From Geoglobus sp. UBA235 (GTDB taxonomy: Archaea; Halobacteriota; Archaeoglobi; Archaeoglobales; Archaeoglobaceae), in contig DACG01000010.1 in the NCBI GenBank assembly GCA_002494725.1, positions 9,966 through 73,965 of the forward strand: a DNA stretch of 64,000 nt, given 5' to 3'. The position numbers were made by a program, and so were the translations under genes. Shown here piece after piece: positions 42,169-50,641 of the stretch. Numbering within the stretch: position 1 is the first letter of the stretch; every line of letters begins with the position of its first letter. The notes beneath the pieces are model-generated. The model was not told the DNA's origin, made no database searches, and saw only the letters and a list, made by a program, of their open reading frames with translations.

Positions 42169-44115
42169 ATGGGAGAAGAGATTGTATTTCAGTACATCTC
42201 TCACCTTAAATTTCTGATTGAGCTTGAGAGAGAGGAGCAGAGGAAAAAAGTCCTGAATGAGATCAGGTATTTTTCGGGAGAGGAAAGGGAGAGGTACGGT
42301 AAGGCTGTTCTCAATCTTTCCGGGAAAACAATCAGTAAGGATCCAAGAAAGGTTGTTCTCAGATTTGGGAGGAGAAATGATATCAGAACCGACATATCTA
42401 TGGGAGATGTTGTCATCGTCAGCAATGGAAATCCTTTGAGCAGGGGATTTGAGGGAGTCGTTGTTGGCAAAGGATCAAGATACATCGATGTGGAGTTTCC
42501 AAGGCCTCCGGACATTAACCTCAGAAAGGTCAGGGTGGATCTGTTCTATGATGATACCTCGTTCAGGAGAATGGAGGAGAATCTGGAAAATCTTGGAGAG
42601 AGTGGAATGAAGACTTTAAACCTGATTTTTGGACATGAAGAGGTTTATGGATCTCAGTCAGAAGAGATAAGACCGTTTGACAGAGGTCTGAACATCTCCC
42701 AGATCAATGCAATCTCAAAGGCTCTTGGAAGCCCTGACTTTTTCGTAATCCATGGTCCTTTTGGAACCGGGAAAACAAGAACCCTTGCGGAGTACATACT
42801 TCAGGAGGTGGAAAGGGGAAATTCAGTTCTGGCAACAGCAGAGAGCAATGTTGCAGTTGATAACCTCGTTGAAAGGGTTGCTGGAAGAGCAGACGTTGTC
42901 AGGGTTGGCCATCCATCCAGAATCAGTCCTGAGATTCAAAGTGTATCCCTCGACAGCCTCATGAAGAGACATGAGAGGTATGGAGAGCTTGTGGAGGTGT
43001 GGGGTCAGATAGAGGAGCTATCTGAAAAAAGAGATGCTCAGAAAAAGCCAGTTCCATCTTTAAGGAGGGGGCTAAGCGATGAGGAGATACTGAGACTGGC
43101 AAAGAGCGATGCGAAAAACTTCAGGGGAGTCTCATCTGGGATACTGAAGTCAATGGCAAGATGGATTGAGCTCAATGGGGAGATAGGCCATCTTATGCGC
43201 GAGGCGGAGAGAATTGAAACGGAAATTGTGGATGAGATAGTAAGCAGGGCTGATGTCGTTCTCACAACAAACTCAACAGCCTATGTTGTTGAGAGAACTT
43301 TTGACGTTGCTGTTGTTGATGAGGCATCTCAGGCAACGATTCCAAGTATCCTGATCCCCCTGAATAAAGCCGGGAAATTTGTCATTGCAGGAGATCACAG
43401 GCAGCTCCCTCCGGTTGTAGCAAGTCTTCAGGCAAAGGAGCTTGAGAGAACTCTGTTTGAAATTCTCATCGAAAAGTACAGTTTCAAATCCGAAATGCTT
43501 GCAGTTCAGTACAGATGCAGCAGAAACATCGCAGACTTCTCATCCCAGGCTTTTTATTATGGTAAAATTGAAACTCCCGGAACGGTTGAGGGAATATCCC
43601 TCCAGGATTTTTCTCTGAAACCTGAAAGCACCCTCCAGAGAATTTTTCTTAAGAACTCAATCATCTTTATTGATACCTCCACACTCGGTGCAGAGGAAAT
43701 TCAGAAGAGGACAAGCAGGTCATTTTACAATCCTGCAGAAATCAGAATTGTGAGAAGGGTTGTGGACGAGCTGTTGAGAATGAATCTCGGTGCTGACAGC
43801 ATTGGTGTAATCTCTCCATACGATGATCAGGTAAGAATGCTCAGAGAGGCTGTTGAGTGCGAAGTCAAAACTGTCGACGGTTTTCAGGGGAGAGAGAAAG
43901 AGGTCATTGTAATTTCCTTTGTCAGAAGCAATGATAGGGGAGATATTGGATTCCTGAAGGACTACAGAAGGCTGAATGTATCCATAACAAGGGCGAGGAG
44001 ACTTCTGGTTATGATTGGTAATCGCGAGACACTCTCTTCAGATCCCCTTTACAGAAGGCTTCTCAATTATGTCAGGGATAGAGGAGAGATTTTGGATGCC
44101 AGATTACTGATCTGA
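42169..44115 (+). CDS. SF1 (UPF1/SMUBP-2-like) DNA/RNA helicase
   Basis: A 648-residue superfamily 1B helicase. The N-terminal region (about 1-170) is an oligonucleotide-binding-like domain. The Q motif NISQINAI (176-183) is followed by Walker A GPFGTGKT (196-203), motif II VVDEASQAT, motif III GDHRQLPP, and motifs V/VI in VDGFQGREKEVIVISFVR and NVSITRAR. Eukaryotic relatives unwind nucleic acid 5'-3'. The gene converges on the DMT transporter with a 12-bp overlap. Confidence 0.92.
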   Translation: MGEEIVFQYISHLKFLIELEREEQRKKVLNEIRYFSGEERERYGKAVLNLSGKTISKDPRKVVLRFGRRNDIRTDISMGDVVIVSNGNPLSRGFEGVVVGKGSRYIDVEFPRPPDINLRKVRVDLFYDDTSFRRMEENLENLGESGMKTLNLIFGHEEVYGSQSEEIRPFDRGLNISQINAISKALGSPDFFVIHGPFGTGKTRTLAEYILQEVERGNSVLATAESNVAVDNLVERVAGRADVVRVGHPSRISPEIQSVSLDSLMKRHERYGELVEVWGQIEELSEKRDAQKKPVPSLRRGLSDEEILRLAKSDAKNFRGVSSGILKSMARWIELNGEIGHLMREAERIETEIVDEIVSRADVVLTTNSTAYVVERTFDVAVVDEASQATIPSILIPLNKAGKFVIAGDHRQLPPVVASLQAKELERTLFEILIEKYSFKSEMLAVQYRCSRNIADFSSQAFYYGKIETPGTVEGISLQDFSLKPESTLQRIFLKNSIIFIDTSTLGAEEIQKRTSRSFYNPAEIRIVRRVVDELLRMNLGADSIGVISPYDDQVRMLREAVECEVKTVDGFQGREKEVIVISFVRSNDRGDIGFLKDYRRLNVSITRARRLLVMIGNRETLSSDPLYRRLLNYVRDRGEILDARLLI

Positions 44116-44943
44116 GTTTCTGATGTGGTTCTTTATTCCGGTTATCAGTATCAGTGCCATCATCAAAAGCAAAACTCCAGAATACTGCACGGAGGTCAGA
44201 CTTTCGTTCATGAATAAAACCCCAAAAATGTGTGCAAACACACCCTCCATTGACAGAATTATTCCGGCATCAACAGAGTCTGTGTGTGCCTGCATCCTGT
44301 TCTGAACTATTTTGGCCAGAAATGTGGCAAGAAAGCCTGTTAGTGCTAATGCAAAGATAACGTAGCTGTTTATTTCAAGCCTTTCAGTTGTTAAAGCAGC
44401 AGGGACTGATGATAAAAGACCGACTGCAAAAACCTGCCAGCCTGCCAAGCTCATTATGCTTAGAGATCCTGCGTATCTCGATATAAGAACAATCTCAAAT
44501 GCAAATGCCACCGCACATAAAATCATTAGCCCGTCACCGGCTTTAACTCCCTCAAAGCCTGAAAGAAGGTATATTCCAGCAACTGTCAGAAGAACAGATA
44601 ATGCATCTATTTTCTGAATTCTCTCTCTGTAGAGAAGAAATGCGATCATGGGGGTGAAGACAACGTAGGTTGAGGTTATGAACCCCGCGTTGGTTGAGGT
44701 TGTGTACTGCAGGCCAACGGTCTGAAAAGCATATCCAAGAAATGTGGCTCCTCCTATGGCAAGTCCTGCCCTCATCTCCTCCCTTTTCAGGAATGGAATG
44801 AAAAGAATGGATGTGAGCAAAAATCTGATGGAGTTGAATGCAAAGGGAGATACAAAGTTCAGGGCAACCTTCACAACGGGAAATGTCAGACCCCAGATTA
44901 TGGCAACTGCAAGAAGCCCAAGATCAGCGTAAACTCTTTTCAC
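44104..44943 (-). CDS. EamA/DMT-family transporter
   Basis: A 279-residue permease with about ten membrane helices in two EamA repeats (AIIWGLTFPVVKVALNF at the start of the first, FEIVLISRYAGSL in the second). The family exports amino acids, nucleotides or other metabolites; the substrate is unknown. It overlaps the helicase end by 12 bp. Confidence 0.87.
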   Translation of the reverse strand: MKRVYADLGLLAVAIIWGLTFPVVKVALNFVSPFAFNSIRFLLTSILFIPFLKREEMRAGLAIGGATFLGYAFQTVGLQYTTSTNAGFITSTYVVFTPMIAFLLYRERIQKIDALSVLLTVAGIYLLSGFEGVKAGDGLMILCAVAFAFEIVLISRYAGSLSIMSLAGWQVFAVGLLSSVPAALTTERLEINSYVIFALALTGFLATFLAKIVQNRMQAHTDSVDAGIILSMEGVFAHIFGVLFMNESLTSVQYSGVLLLMMALILITGIKNHIRNSDQ

Positions 44944-44981
44944 AGATCAGAAAAAAATTTTAAGAATAAAAATATATTGGA

Positions 44982-45650
44982 TTATCCTCCTGAGCCGCCA
45001 ACAAAGCTGACCATGCTGCATACCTTGCCATCCGGCTGGAAAAGAGATGGGTCGTAATCCACGTACTCAACTGTGTAGTGCTCAACAATATTTCCTTCCC
45101 GTACAAGAGTTGCCTCAACAGCCTGATCTGCTGGCTCATTTTTTATGTCCTCAACTTCCGATGGTGAGACAGTTATTGTCTGTGTAAGTGAGACCCAGTC
45201 GCAATCACCACCCATCTGATTGTACGAAGTGCCTTTCATGTACATTGTTGTTGTAGCTGTATTCTCCTCATACTTCTCAATTACTATTATAACTGATTTT
45301 TCCTGATCCATCTGTCCCTCCATTCTTACCATTTTTTGATTGTTGCTTGCATCGTAATAGAACCAGAATTCACCCGTCTGTTTTTTACCTTCGACAGTTA
45401 TTTCATAACTTCCATGAAGCATTTTCTTGTTTACAAACATTTCATAAAGTGTTCTTATTGCTTCTCCAGAAGGTGTTGTCTCACCGCTTTCGGGGATTTT
45501 TTCAGGGGTGGGTGTCTCTTCTGGAACTGAAGTTTGAGTGGGAGCCGGTGTGGGTGTTGAAACCTTTTCTTCTTTTTTCTCCCCTCCGCCTGAACATCCT
45601 GCTAATGCAATGGCAAGTACAACAAAAAGTACCAAGATTGCTTTTTTCAT
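44982..45650 (-). CDS. predicted lipoprotein
   Basis: A 222-residue protein from ATG 45650 (AGGTGAG is 6 nt upstream; GTG 45659 is less likely). The signal peptide ends in a lipobox LAGCSGGG. A Thr/Pro-rich linker (PTPAPTQTSVPEETPTPEK) joins to a beta-rich domain of unknown function with two further Cys (GGDCDW and DGKVCSM). It is anchored outside the cell. Lipid attachment in archaea is inferred from the lipobox. Confidence 0.7.
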   Translation of the reverse strand: MKKAILVLFVVLAIALAGCSGGGEKKEEKVSTPTPAPTQTSVPEETPTPEKIPESGETTPSGEAIRTLYEMFVNKKMLHGSYEITVEGKKQTGEFWFYYDASNNQKMVRMEGQMDQEKSVIIVIEKYEENTATTTMYMKGTSYNQMGGDCDWVSLTQTITVSPSEVEDIKNEPADQAVEATLVREGNIVEHYTVEYVDYDPSLFQPDGKVCSMVSFVGGSGG

Positions 45651-45785
45651 ACATCTCACCTCTCTGGCTATGAGAAATGGTTGTCATCTGTCACTATTTA
45701 AAATTTACCTTTTCGAAATCGGAATTAAAATTTTTGAAAGATATACCCCAAAGTTTTAATGCACCTCTCAGGAAAATTACCTTGA

Positions 45786-48374
45786 ATGATAATTCAGGGA
45801 AAGCCTCATCCGGATAGGGAGATCAGGGAAAGGCTGAACCCCCTCCTCAGGGAGTGGTTTGATGAGAAGTACGGGAAATTCACCCCACCTCAGAGATATT
45901 CAATCGTTGAGGCCTTTGAAGGAAACAACGTTCTCATCTCATCACCAACCGGTAGCGGAAAAACTCTCGCAGCATTCATGACGGCCTTAAGCAAGCTCCT
46001 TGACAGGGCAGTGAAAAAGGAGCTTGAAGACAGGGTGTATGTAGTTTATGTCTCACCACTGAAAGCCCTCAACAACGACATAAGGAGAAACCTTGAAGAT
46101 CCTCTCCAGGAGATATACTCCCTTGCAAAAAAGAAGGGAGTGAAGATTCAGAAAATAAGGGTGGCTGTCAGAACTGGAGATACGGAAAACAATGAGAGGC
46201 AGAGGCAGCTGAGAAGACCACCTCACATCCTGATAACCACGCCTGAAAGCTTGGCAATAGCTCTGTGTTCTCCAAAATTCTCCAAGAATCTGAGAAATGT
46301 TGAATTTTTGATTGTTGATGAGCTCCACTCTCTGGCTGAAAACAAGAGAGGGTCACATCTATCACTCTCCATCGAAAGACTTCAGGAAATTCAGGAAGGA
46401 AAAATGGTGAGAATCGGGCTTTCAGCAACAATCCATCCGCTGGAAGAAGTTGCAAAGTTTCTTGTTGGGTATGAGAATGGAAGGGAAAGAAGCTGTGTGG
46501 TTGCAGACGTCACCTTTGAAAAGAAAATTGAGATATCCGTGCTCTCTCCGATTTCAAATCTCTTCACAGCCACATCAGAGGAAATAAGTCAGAACCTGTA
46601 TTCAACCATTGCCGAATTCATCAGAAACTCAAGAACCACACTCATATTCACAAATACGAGAAGTGCAACTGAAAGGGTTGTTTTTCATCTCAAAAGGTTG
46701 CTCGGAGAGGATTTCCCGGTTTCAGCACACCACTCATCACTTTCCAAAGAGGTGAGACTTGATGTTGAGGGGAGACTTAAGAACGGTGAGCTGAGATGTG
46801 TTGTCAGTTCCACGAGCCTTGAACTCGGGATAGACATAGGTTACATAGATCTCGTGATCCTTATAGGCTCACCAAAGAGCATAAACAGGGCTCTTCAGAG
46901 AATTGGCAGGAGCGGGCACAGGCTACATGAGACCAGTGTTGGAAGGATAATTGTTGTTGATCATGATGATCTTGTTGAATGCTCGGTTCTTGCAAAAGAG
47001 GCTCTTGACAGGAGACTTGACAGGATACACATACCCGAAAAACCTCTCGATGTGCTGTGCCAGCATGTTGTTGGGATGGCGATTGAAAGGAGATGGAGGG
47101 TTGATGAGGCTCTCAGGGTTGTGAGAAGGGCATACCCATACAGAAACCTGACAAAGGATGAGTTCGTCTCTATTCTCAGATATCTGTCAGGCATGTATTC
47201 AGAGCTTGAGGAAAAGAAAGTTTACGGGAAGATATGGTTTGATGTGGATGCGATGGAGTTCGGGAGAAGGGGGAAGATGGTGAGACCGATTTACTACCTG
47301 AACACCGGTACGATTCCTGATGAGGTTGCTGTTGCAGTTGTAACAAAGGATGGCAGGGGGGTTGGGAAGGTTGAGGAGGACTTTGCAGAGAGACTGATCC
47401 CGGGTGATGTTTTTGTTCTCGCTGGAAGAACATTCAGGTTTCTCAGAGCGAGGGGAATGAAGCTTGTTGTTGAGGAGGTCAGGGATGAGAGGCCAACAGT
47501 TCCAAGCTGGTTCTCGGAACAGCTACCTCTGAGCTATGATCTTGCCCTGAGAATTCAGGAATTCAGAAGAGAGATGGAGGAAAGAATTGAGAGGGGAAAT
47601 GCTGAGGACTGGCTCAGAAACAGCTTTCCAATCGATGAAAACGCAGTCAGCTCTGTTGTTGAGTATTTCAGAGAACAAAAGCTCTTCAGCCTCGTCCCTC
47701 ATACTGGGAGGCTTGTTGTTGAGAAGCTTGAGGAAGACAGGAACAGCTACTTCTTCCACACACTCATTGGAAGGAGGGCAAACAACGCTGTTGCAAGGGT
47801 ATTTGCGTACAGGGCAGGAAAAATGAAGGAATGCAATGTTCAGTTCACGGTCAATGACAACGGATTTGTTCTCATTCTTCCATCCACAAAAAAGCTGAGC
47901 GATGACGAAATCCTTTCCCTGTTTTCGCTTGATGAGTTTGAGGAGGATCTCAGGAAATCTCTCATGAAAACTGAAATACTCAGACGAAGATTCAGGCATG
48001 TTGCTGTCAGAAGCTTTATGATTCTTAGAAACTACCTCGGGAGAGAAAAGAGTGTGTGGAGACAGCAGCTCAATGCCGATACCCTGCTGAAACTGCTTCT
48101 GAAAGAGTTTGGCAGAGATTTCCCTGTGTTAAGGGAGACCTTCAGGGAAATAATGGAGGATGCAATGGACATAAGAAATGCGGTTGACTATCTGTCAAGA
48201 GTTGGAAGGGAAATGGAGGTTGAGATAACAAGAGTGCCGTATCCAAGCCCCTTTGGTCTCAATCTGTACATAATGGGGGAGGAGGATGTTGTGCTCATGG
48301 AGGACAGAAGAAAGGTTCTGAGAGAGCTCCATGAGAAGATAATGGGTTATATTTACGCCAACTACTCTACCTGA
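45786..48374 (+). CDS. lhr: Lhr-type DEAD/DEAH-box helicase
   Basis: An 862-residue superfamily 2 helicase of the Lhr family (DNA/RNA unwinding, repair). Walker A is SSPTGSGKT (52-60), motif II is DELH (178-181), motif III is LSATIHP, and motif VI is RIGRSGHR. The C-terminal Lhr-core region (winged helix and unique domains) follows to the end. Length and order match the Lhr-core type without the extra bacterial tail. It converges on hypD with an 8-bp overlap. Confidence 0.92.
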   Translation: MIIQGKPHPDREIRERLNPLLREWFDEKYGKFTPPQRYSIVEAFEGNNVLISSPTGSGKTLAAFMTALSKLLDRAVKKELEDRVYVVYVSPLKALNNDIRRNLEDPLQEIYSLAKKKGVKIQKIRVAVRTGDTENNERQRQLRRPPHILITTPESLAIALCSPKFSKNLRNVEFLIVDELHSLAENKRGSHLSLSIERLQEIQEGKMVRIGLSATIHPLEEVAKFLVGYENGRERSCVVADVTFEKKIEISVLSPISNLFTATSEEISQNLYSTIAEFIRNSRTTLIFTNTRSATERVVFHLKRLLGEDFPVSAHHSSLSKEVRLDVEGRLKNGELRCVVSSTSLELGIDIGYIDLVILIGSPKSINRALQRIGRSGHRLHETSVGRIIVVDHDDLVECSVLAKEALDRRLDRIHIPEKPLDVLCQHVVGMAIERRWRVDEALRVVRRAYPYRNLTKDEFVSILRYLSGMYSELEEKKVYGKIWFDVDAMEFGRRGKMVRPIYYLNTGTIPDEVAVAVVTKDGRGVGKVEEDFAERLIPGDVFVLAGRTFRFLRARGMKLVVEEVRDERPTVPSWFSEQLPLSYDLALRIQEFRREMEERIERGNAEDWLRNSFPIDENAVSSVVEYFREQKLFSLVPHTGRLVVEKLEEDRNSYFFHTLIGRRANNAVARVFAYRAGKMKECNVQFTVNDNGFVLILPSTKKLSDDEILSLFSLDEFEEDLRKSLMKTEILRRRFRHVAVRSFMILRNYLGREKSVWRQQLNADTLLKLLLKEFGRDFPVLRETFREIMEDAMDIRNAVDYLSRVGREMEVEITRVPYPSPFGLNLYIMGEEDVVLMEDRRKVLRELHEKIMGYIYANYST

Positions 48375-49425
48375 TCCCGTACTTTGCCCATATCGCACAT
48401 GTACCCTCAAAGCTCACCATGCACGGCCCCACGGGGTTTCTTGGCGTGCAGGCGGTCATGTAAAGGCTGCACTCATCGGGATTTATGAGACCTTTCAGCA
48501 CCTCACCGCACCTGCATTTCCTTTTTCTCGGGTCTTCAGTGGGCTGAAAGTCGGAGAAGATATCCTCAAATGCCACTTCAGCATCTCTGTCCTGATATTC
48601 CTTCCTCAACGATACTCCTGTTCCGGGAATTTCTCCAAATCCCCTCCACTCTCCACTTCCAGCCGAGAAAACCTCATCCATCACCTTCTGAGCCATAACG
48701 TTTCCCTCATACTTCACAGCCCTTGTGTATTCATTGAACACCTCTGCTCTGTTTTCGGCAACAGCTCTGACGAGCATGTATACTGCGAGCATAACATCCT
48801 GCGGCTCAAATCCTGCAATTGTCATTGGAATTCCATATTTCCTGTATCTCTCGTAGGCTTTGACTCCTACAATCGTTGAAACATGACCGGGGTTTATGAA
48901 AGCATCTATTTTCATCTTCCCCTTGATTATTGCCTCAATTGCCGGAATAAAGTACCTGTGGGCAGAATAAACATAAAAGTTTTCGGGAGAATCCTTCACA
49001 GCAACGGCAATGGATGGCATGGTTGTCTCGAATCCTATCCCGAAGAAAACAACGTCTTTTTTCGTTTTTCTTGCAATCTCAACAGCATCAAATACGCTGT
49101 ATACAACTCTCACATCCTTGCCCCTGCTTCTGTAATAGAACAGACTTCTGTTCTGAAAGGGGACTCTCGCCATATCCCCAAAGGTTGTTAAAACAACATC
49201 TCTTTTCTCAATCAGATGAAAGACCTTCTGAAGATCTGTATCTGGAATAATGCATACCGGACACCCGGGGCCCGCTACAAGTCTCACGTTCTCAGGCAGC
49301 ATGCTTCTCAAATTGTACTTTGACACGGTATCCTCATGAGTTCCGCATAAATGCATTATTGTTATCTGCTTTCCTTCAGAAACCTCCCTTATTTTTTCCC
49401 TTATTCTTCCAGTATCTGCTGCCAT
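48367..49425 (-). CDS. hypD: hydrogenase maturation protein HypD
   Basis: [4Fe-4S] protein of the HypCD complex that builds the Fe(CN)2CO group of [NiFe] hydrogenases, 352 residues. Conserved segments are MHLCGTHEDTVSKYNLR, GPGCPVCI, GFETTMPS, and a Cys-rich end: CRCGEVLKGLINPDEC followed by GPCMVSFEGTCA. It overlaps hypC by 25 bp. Confidence 0.95.
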   Translation of the reverse strand: MAADTGRIREKIREVSEGKQITIMHLCGTHEDTVSKYNLRSMLPENVRLVAGPGCPVCIIPDTDLQKVFHLIEKRDVVLTTFGDMARVPFQNRSLFYYRSRGKDVRVVYSVFDAVEIARKTKKDVVFFGIGFETTMPSIAVAVKDSPENFYVYSAHRYFIPAIEAIIKGKMKIDAFINPGHVSTIVGVKAYERYRKYGIPMTIAGFEPQDVMLAVYMLVRAVAENRAEVFNEYTRAVKYEGNVMAQKVMDEVFSAGSGEWRGFGEIPGTGVSLRKEYQDRDAEVAFEDIFSDFQPTEDPRKRKCRCGEVLKGLINPDECSLYMTACTPRNPVGPCMVSFEGTCAIWAKYGIR

Positions 49426-49616
49426 AGTCTTTCAATCTCCTGAACCTCTTTTTTGCTGACCTTCTGTATTGCAAGCCCCACATGGACAAGAACGTAGTCT
49501 CCAACATTCACATCATCCAGAAGGTCAACTCTGATCCTCCTTCTTGCTCCACCAAGGCTTACTGTTGCGTATGGCCAGTCAATCTCAACTATTTCTGCTG
49601 GTACTGCCAGACACAT
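49401..49616 (-). CDS. hypC: hydrogenase maturation chaperone HypC
   Basis: A 71-residue chaperone that carries the Fe group from HypD to the large subunit. The start ATG 49616 gives MCLAVPAEI, where Cys2 is the required ligand; the GTG 49625 start would bury it. DYVLVHVGLAIQKVS is the usual middle segment. The start lies inside the hypB 3' end (32-bp overlap), and the end overlaps hypD. Confidence 0.95.
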   Translation of the reverse strand: MCLAVPAEIVEIDWPYATVSLGGARRRIRVDLLDDVNVGDYVLVHVGLAIQKVSKKEVQEIERLWQQILEE

Positions 49617-50256
49617 CCATGACACCTCTCAGAAATTCAATCCACTCTTCAATTCCTCTGTTCTGCTTCAGATCCATTTTTATTATTTTTGCATGTGGAT
49701 TGAGTCTCCCTGCATCTTTCTCCATTTTCTCAACACTCGCCCCCACAAATTCAGCAAGTTCTGTCTTGTTTATGATGATCACATCAGCAAGCCTGAAGAT
49801 CTCAGGATGCTTCTCAACAACATCATCCCCCTCAGTAACGCTCACCATCACAACCCTCTTATTCTCTCCCAGATCGAAGTCAACAGGGCACACGAGATTT
49901 CCGACATTTTCTATTAAAATCAGATTGACATTTTCAAGTTTTCTGATGCTTCTGTGGATCAGATAGGCGTCGAGATGACACTCTTTTCCTGTGTTAATCG
50001 CCTCGGCCACGACATCATGTTTTGAGACCCTCTCGTAATCTGCTCTGCAGACAACATCTCCCAGAATTACCCCTATCTTCACATCGCTCATCTTCTCTAC
50101 GGTCTTTTCAATGAGCAGGGTTTTTCCTGACCCTATGGCACCCATTATGTTTACTGCCACAATCCCCCTTTCTCTCAGAAACCTTCTGTTTTCCTCAGCA
50201 TACCTTTTGTTCTCACCAAGAAGATTCACCTGAGCATCGATCTCAACCCTGTGCAT
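49585..50256 (-). CDS. hypB: nickel-inserting GTPase HypB
   Basis: GTPase that delivers nickel to the hydrogenase large subunit, 223 residues. The P-loop is GAIGSGKT, and the switch/nickel region ECHLDAYLIHRS carries the conserved Cys-His pair. NVGNLVCP holds a further metal-binding Cys, and NKTEL is the guanine-specificity motif. No long His-rich N-terminal nickel store is present. It overlaps hypA by 14 bp and hypC by 32 bp. Confidence 0.95.
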   Translation of the reverse strand: MHRVEIDAQVNLLGENKRYAEENRRFLRERGIVAVNIMGAIGSGKTLLIEKTVEKMSDVKIGVILGDVVCRADYERVSKHDVVAEAINTGKECHLDAYLIHRSIRKLENVNLILIENVGNLVCPVDFDLGENKRVVMVSVTEGDDVVEKHPEIFRLADVIIINKTELAEFVGASVEKMEKDAGRLNPHAKIIKMDLKQNRGIEEWIEFLRGVMDVSGSTSRNS

Positions 50257-50590
50257 CGTCCACCTCCATTGAAACGGTCTTCAGAATCATGTCCTTGCCT
50301 CCATAAACCCTTCCATAACCTCCACACCTGCAGGGGGTGTATGGGCTGTTCAGCTTGCTTCCACATCTATCGCACATTACCCTTGCTTTTGCAATCTCTA
50401 TTTCAAGCACCGCACTCTCTGCAACTGTACCTTTGCTTATTGATCTGAAGCAGAATTCAAGCTGTTCGGGATTTATCATGAGAAGCTCTCCCACCTCCAC
50501 TCTTATTTTTCTGATTACCCAGGCGTTTCTCTCTTTGGCAATCCTTATGGTGTTTTCCAGTATTGCAAGGGCAAAGCTCATCTCATGCAA
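50243..50590 (-). CDS. hypA: nickel chaperone HypA, TTG start
   Basis: Brings nickel to HypB. I chose TTG 50590, giving MHEMSFALAI with the nickel-ligand His2 and Glu3 at their family positions; the longer frame (50632) has no family similarity. It has 115 residues. The zinc site is CDRCGSKLNSPYTPCRC, whose second pair is C-X-C instead of the usual C-X2-C. It is the promoter-proximal gene of hypABCD and is divergent from hypF with a 51-bp spacer. Confidence 0.9.
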   Translation of the reverse strand: MHEMSFALAILENTIRIAKERNAWVIRKIRVEVGELLMINPEQLEFCFRSISKGTVAESAVLEIEIAKARVMCDRCGSKLNSPYTPCRCGGYGRVYGGKDMILKTVSMEVDDAQG

Positions 50591-50641
50591 CAGTATATCC
50601 GGATGGGTAACTGTAATAAAACCCTTTTGCAATCAAATGCT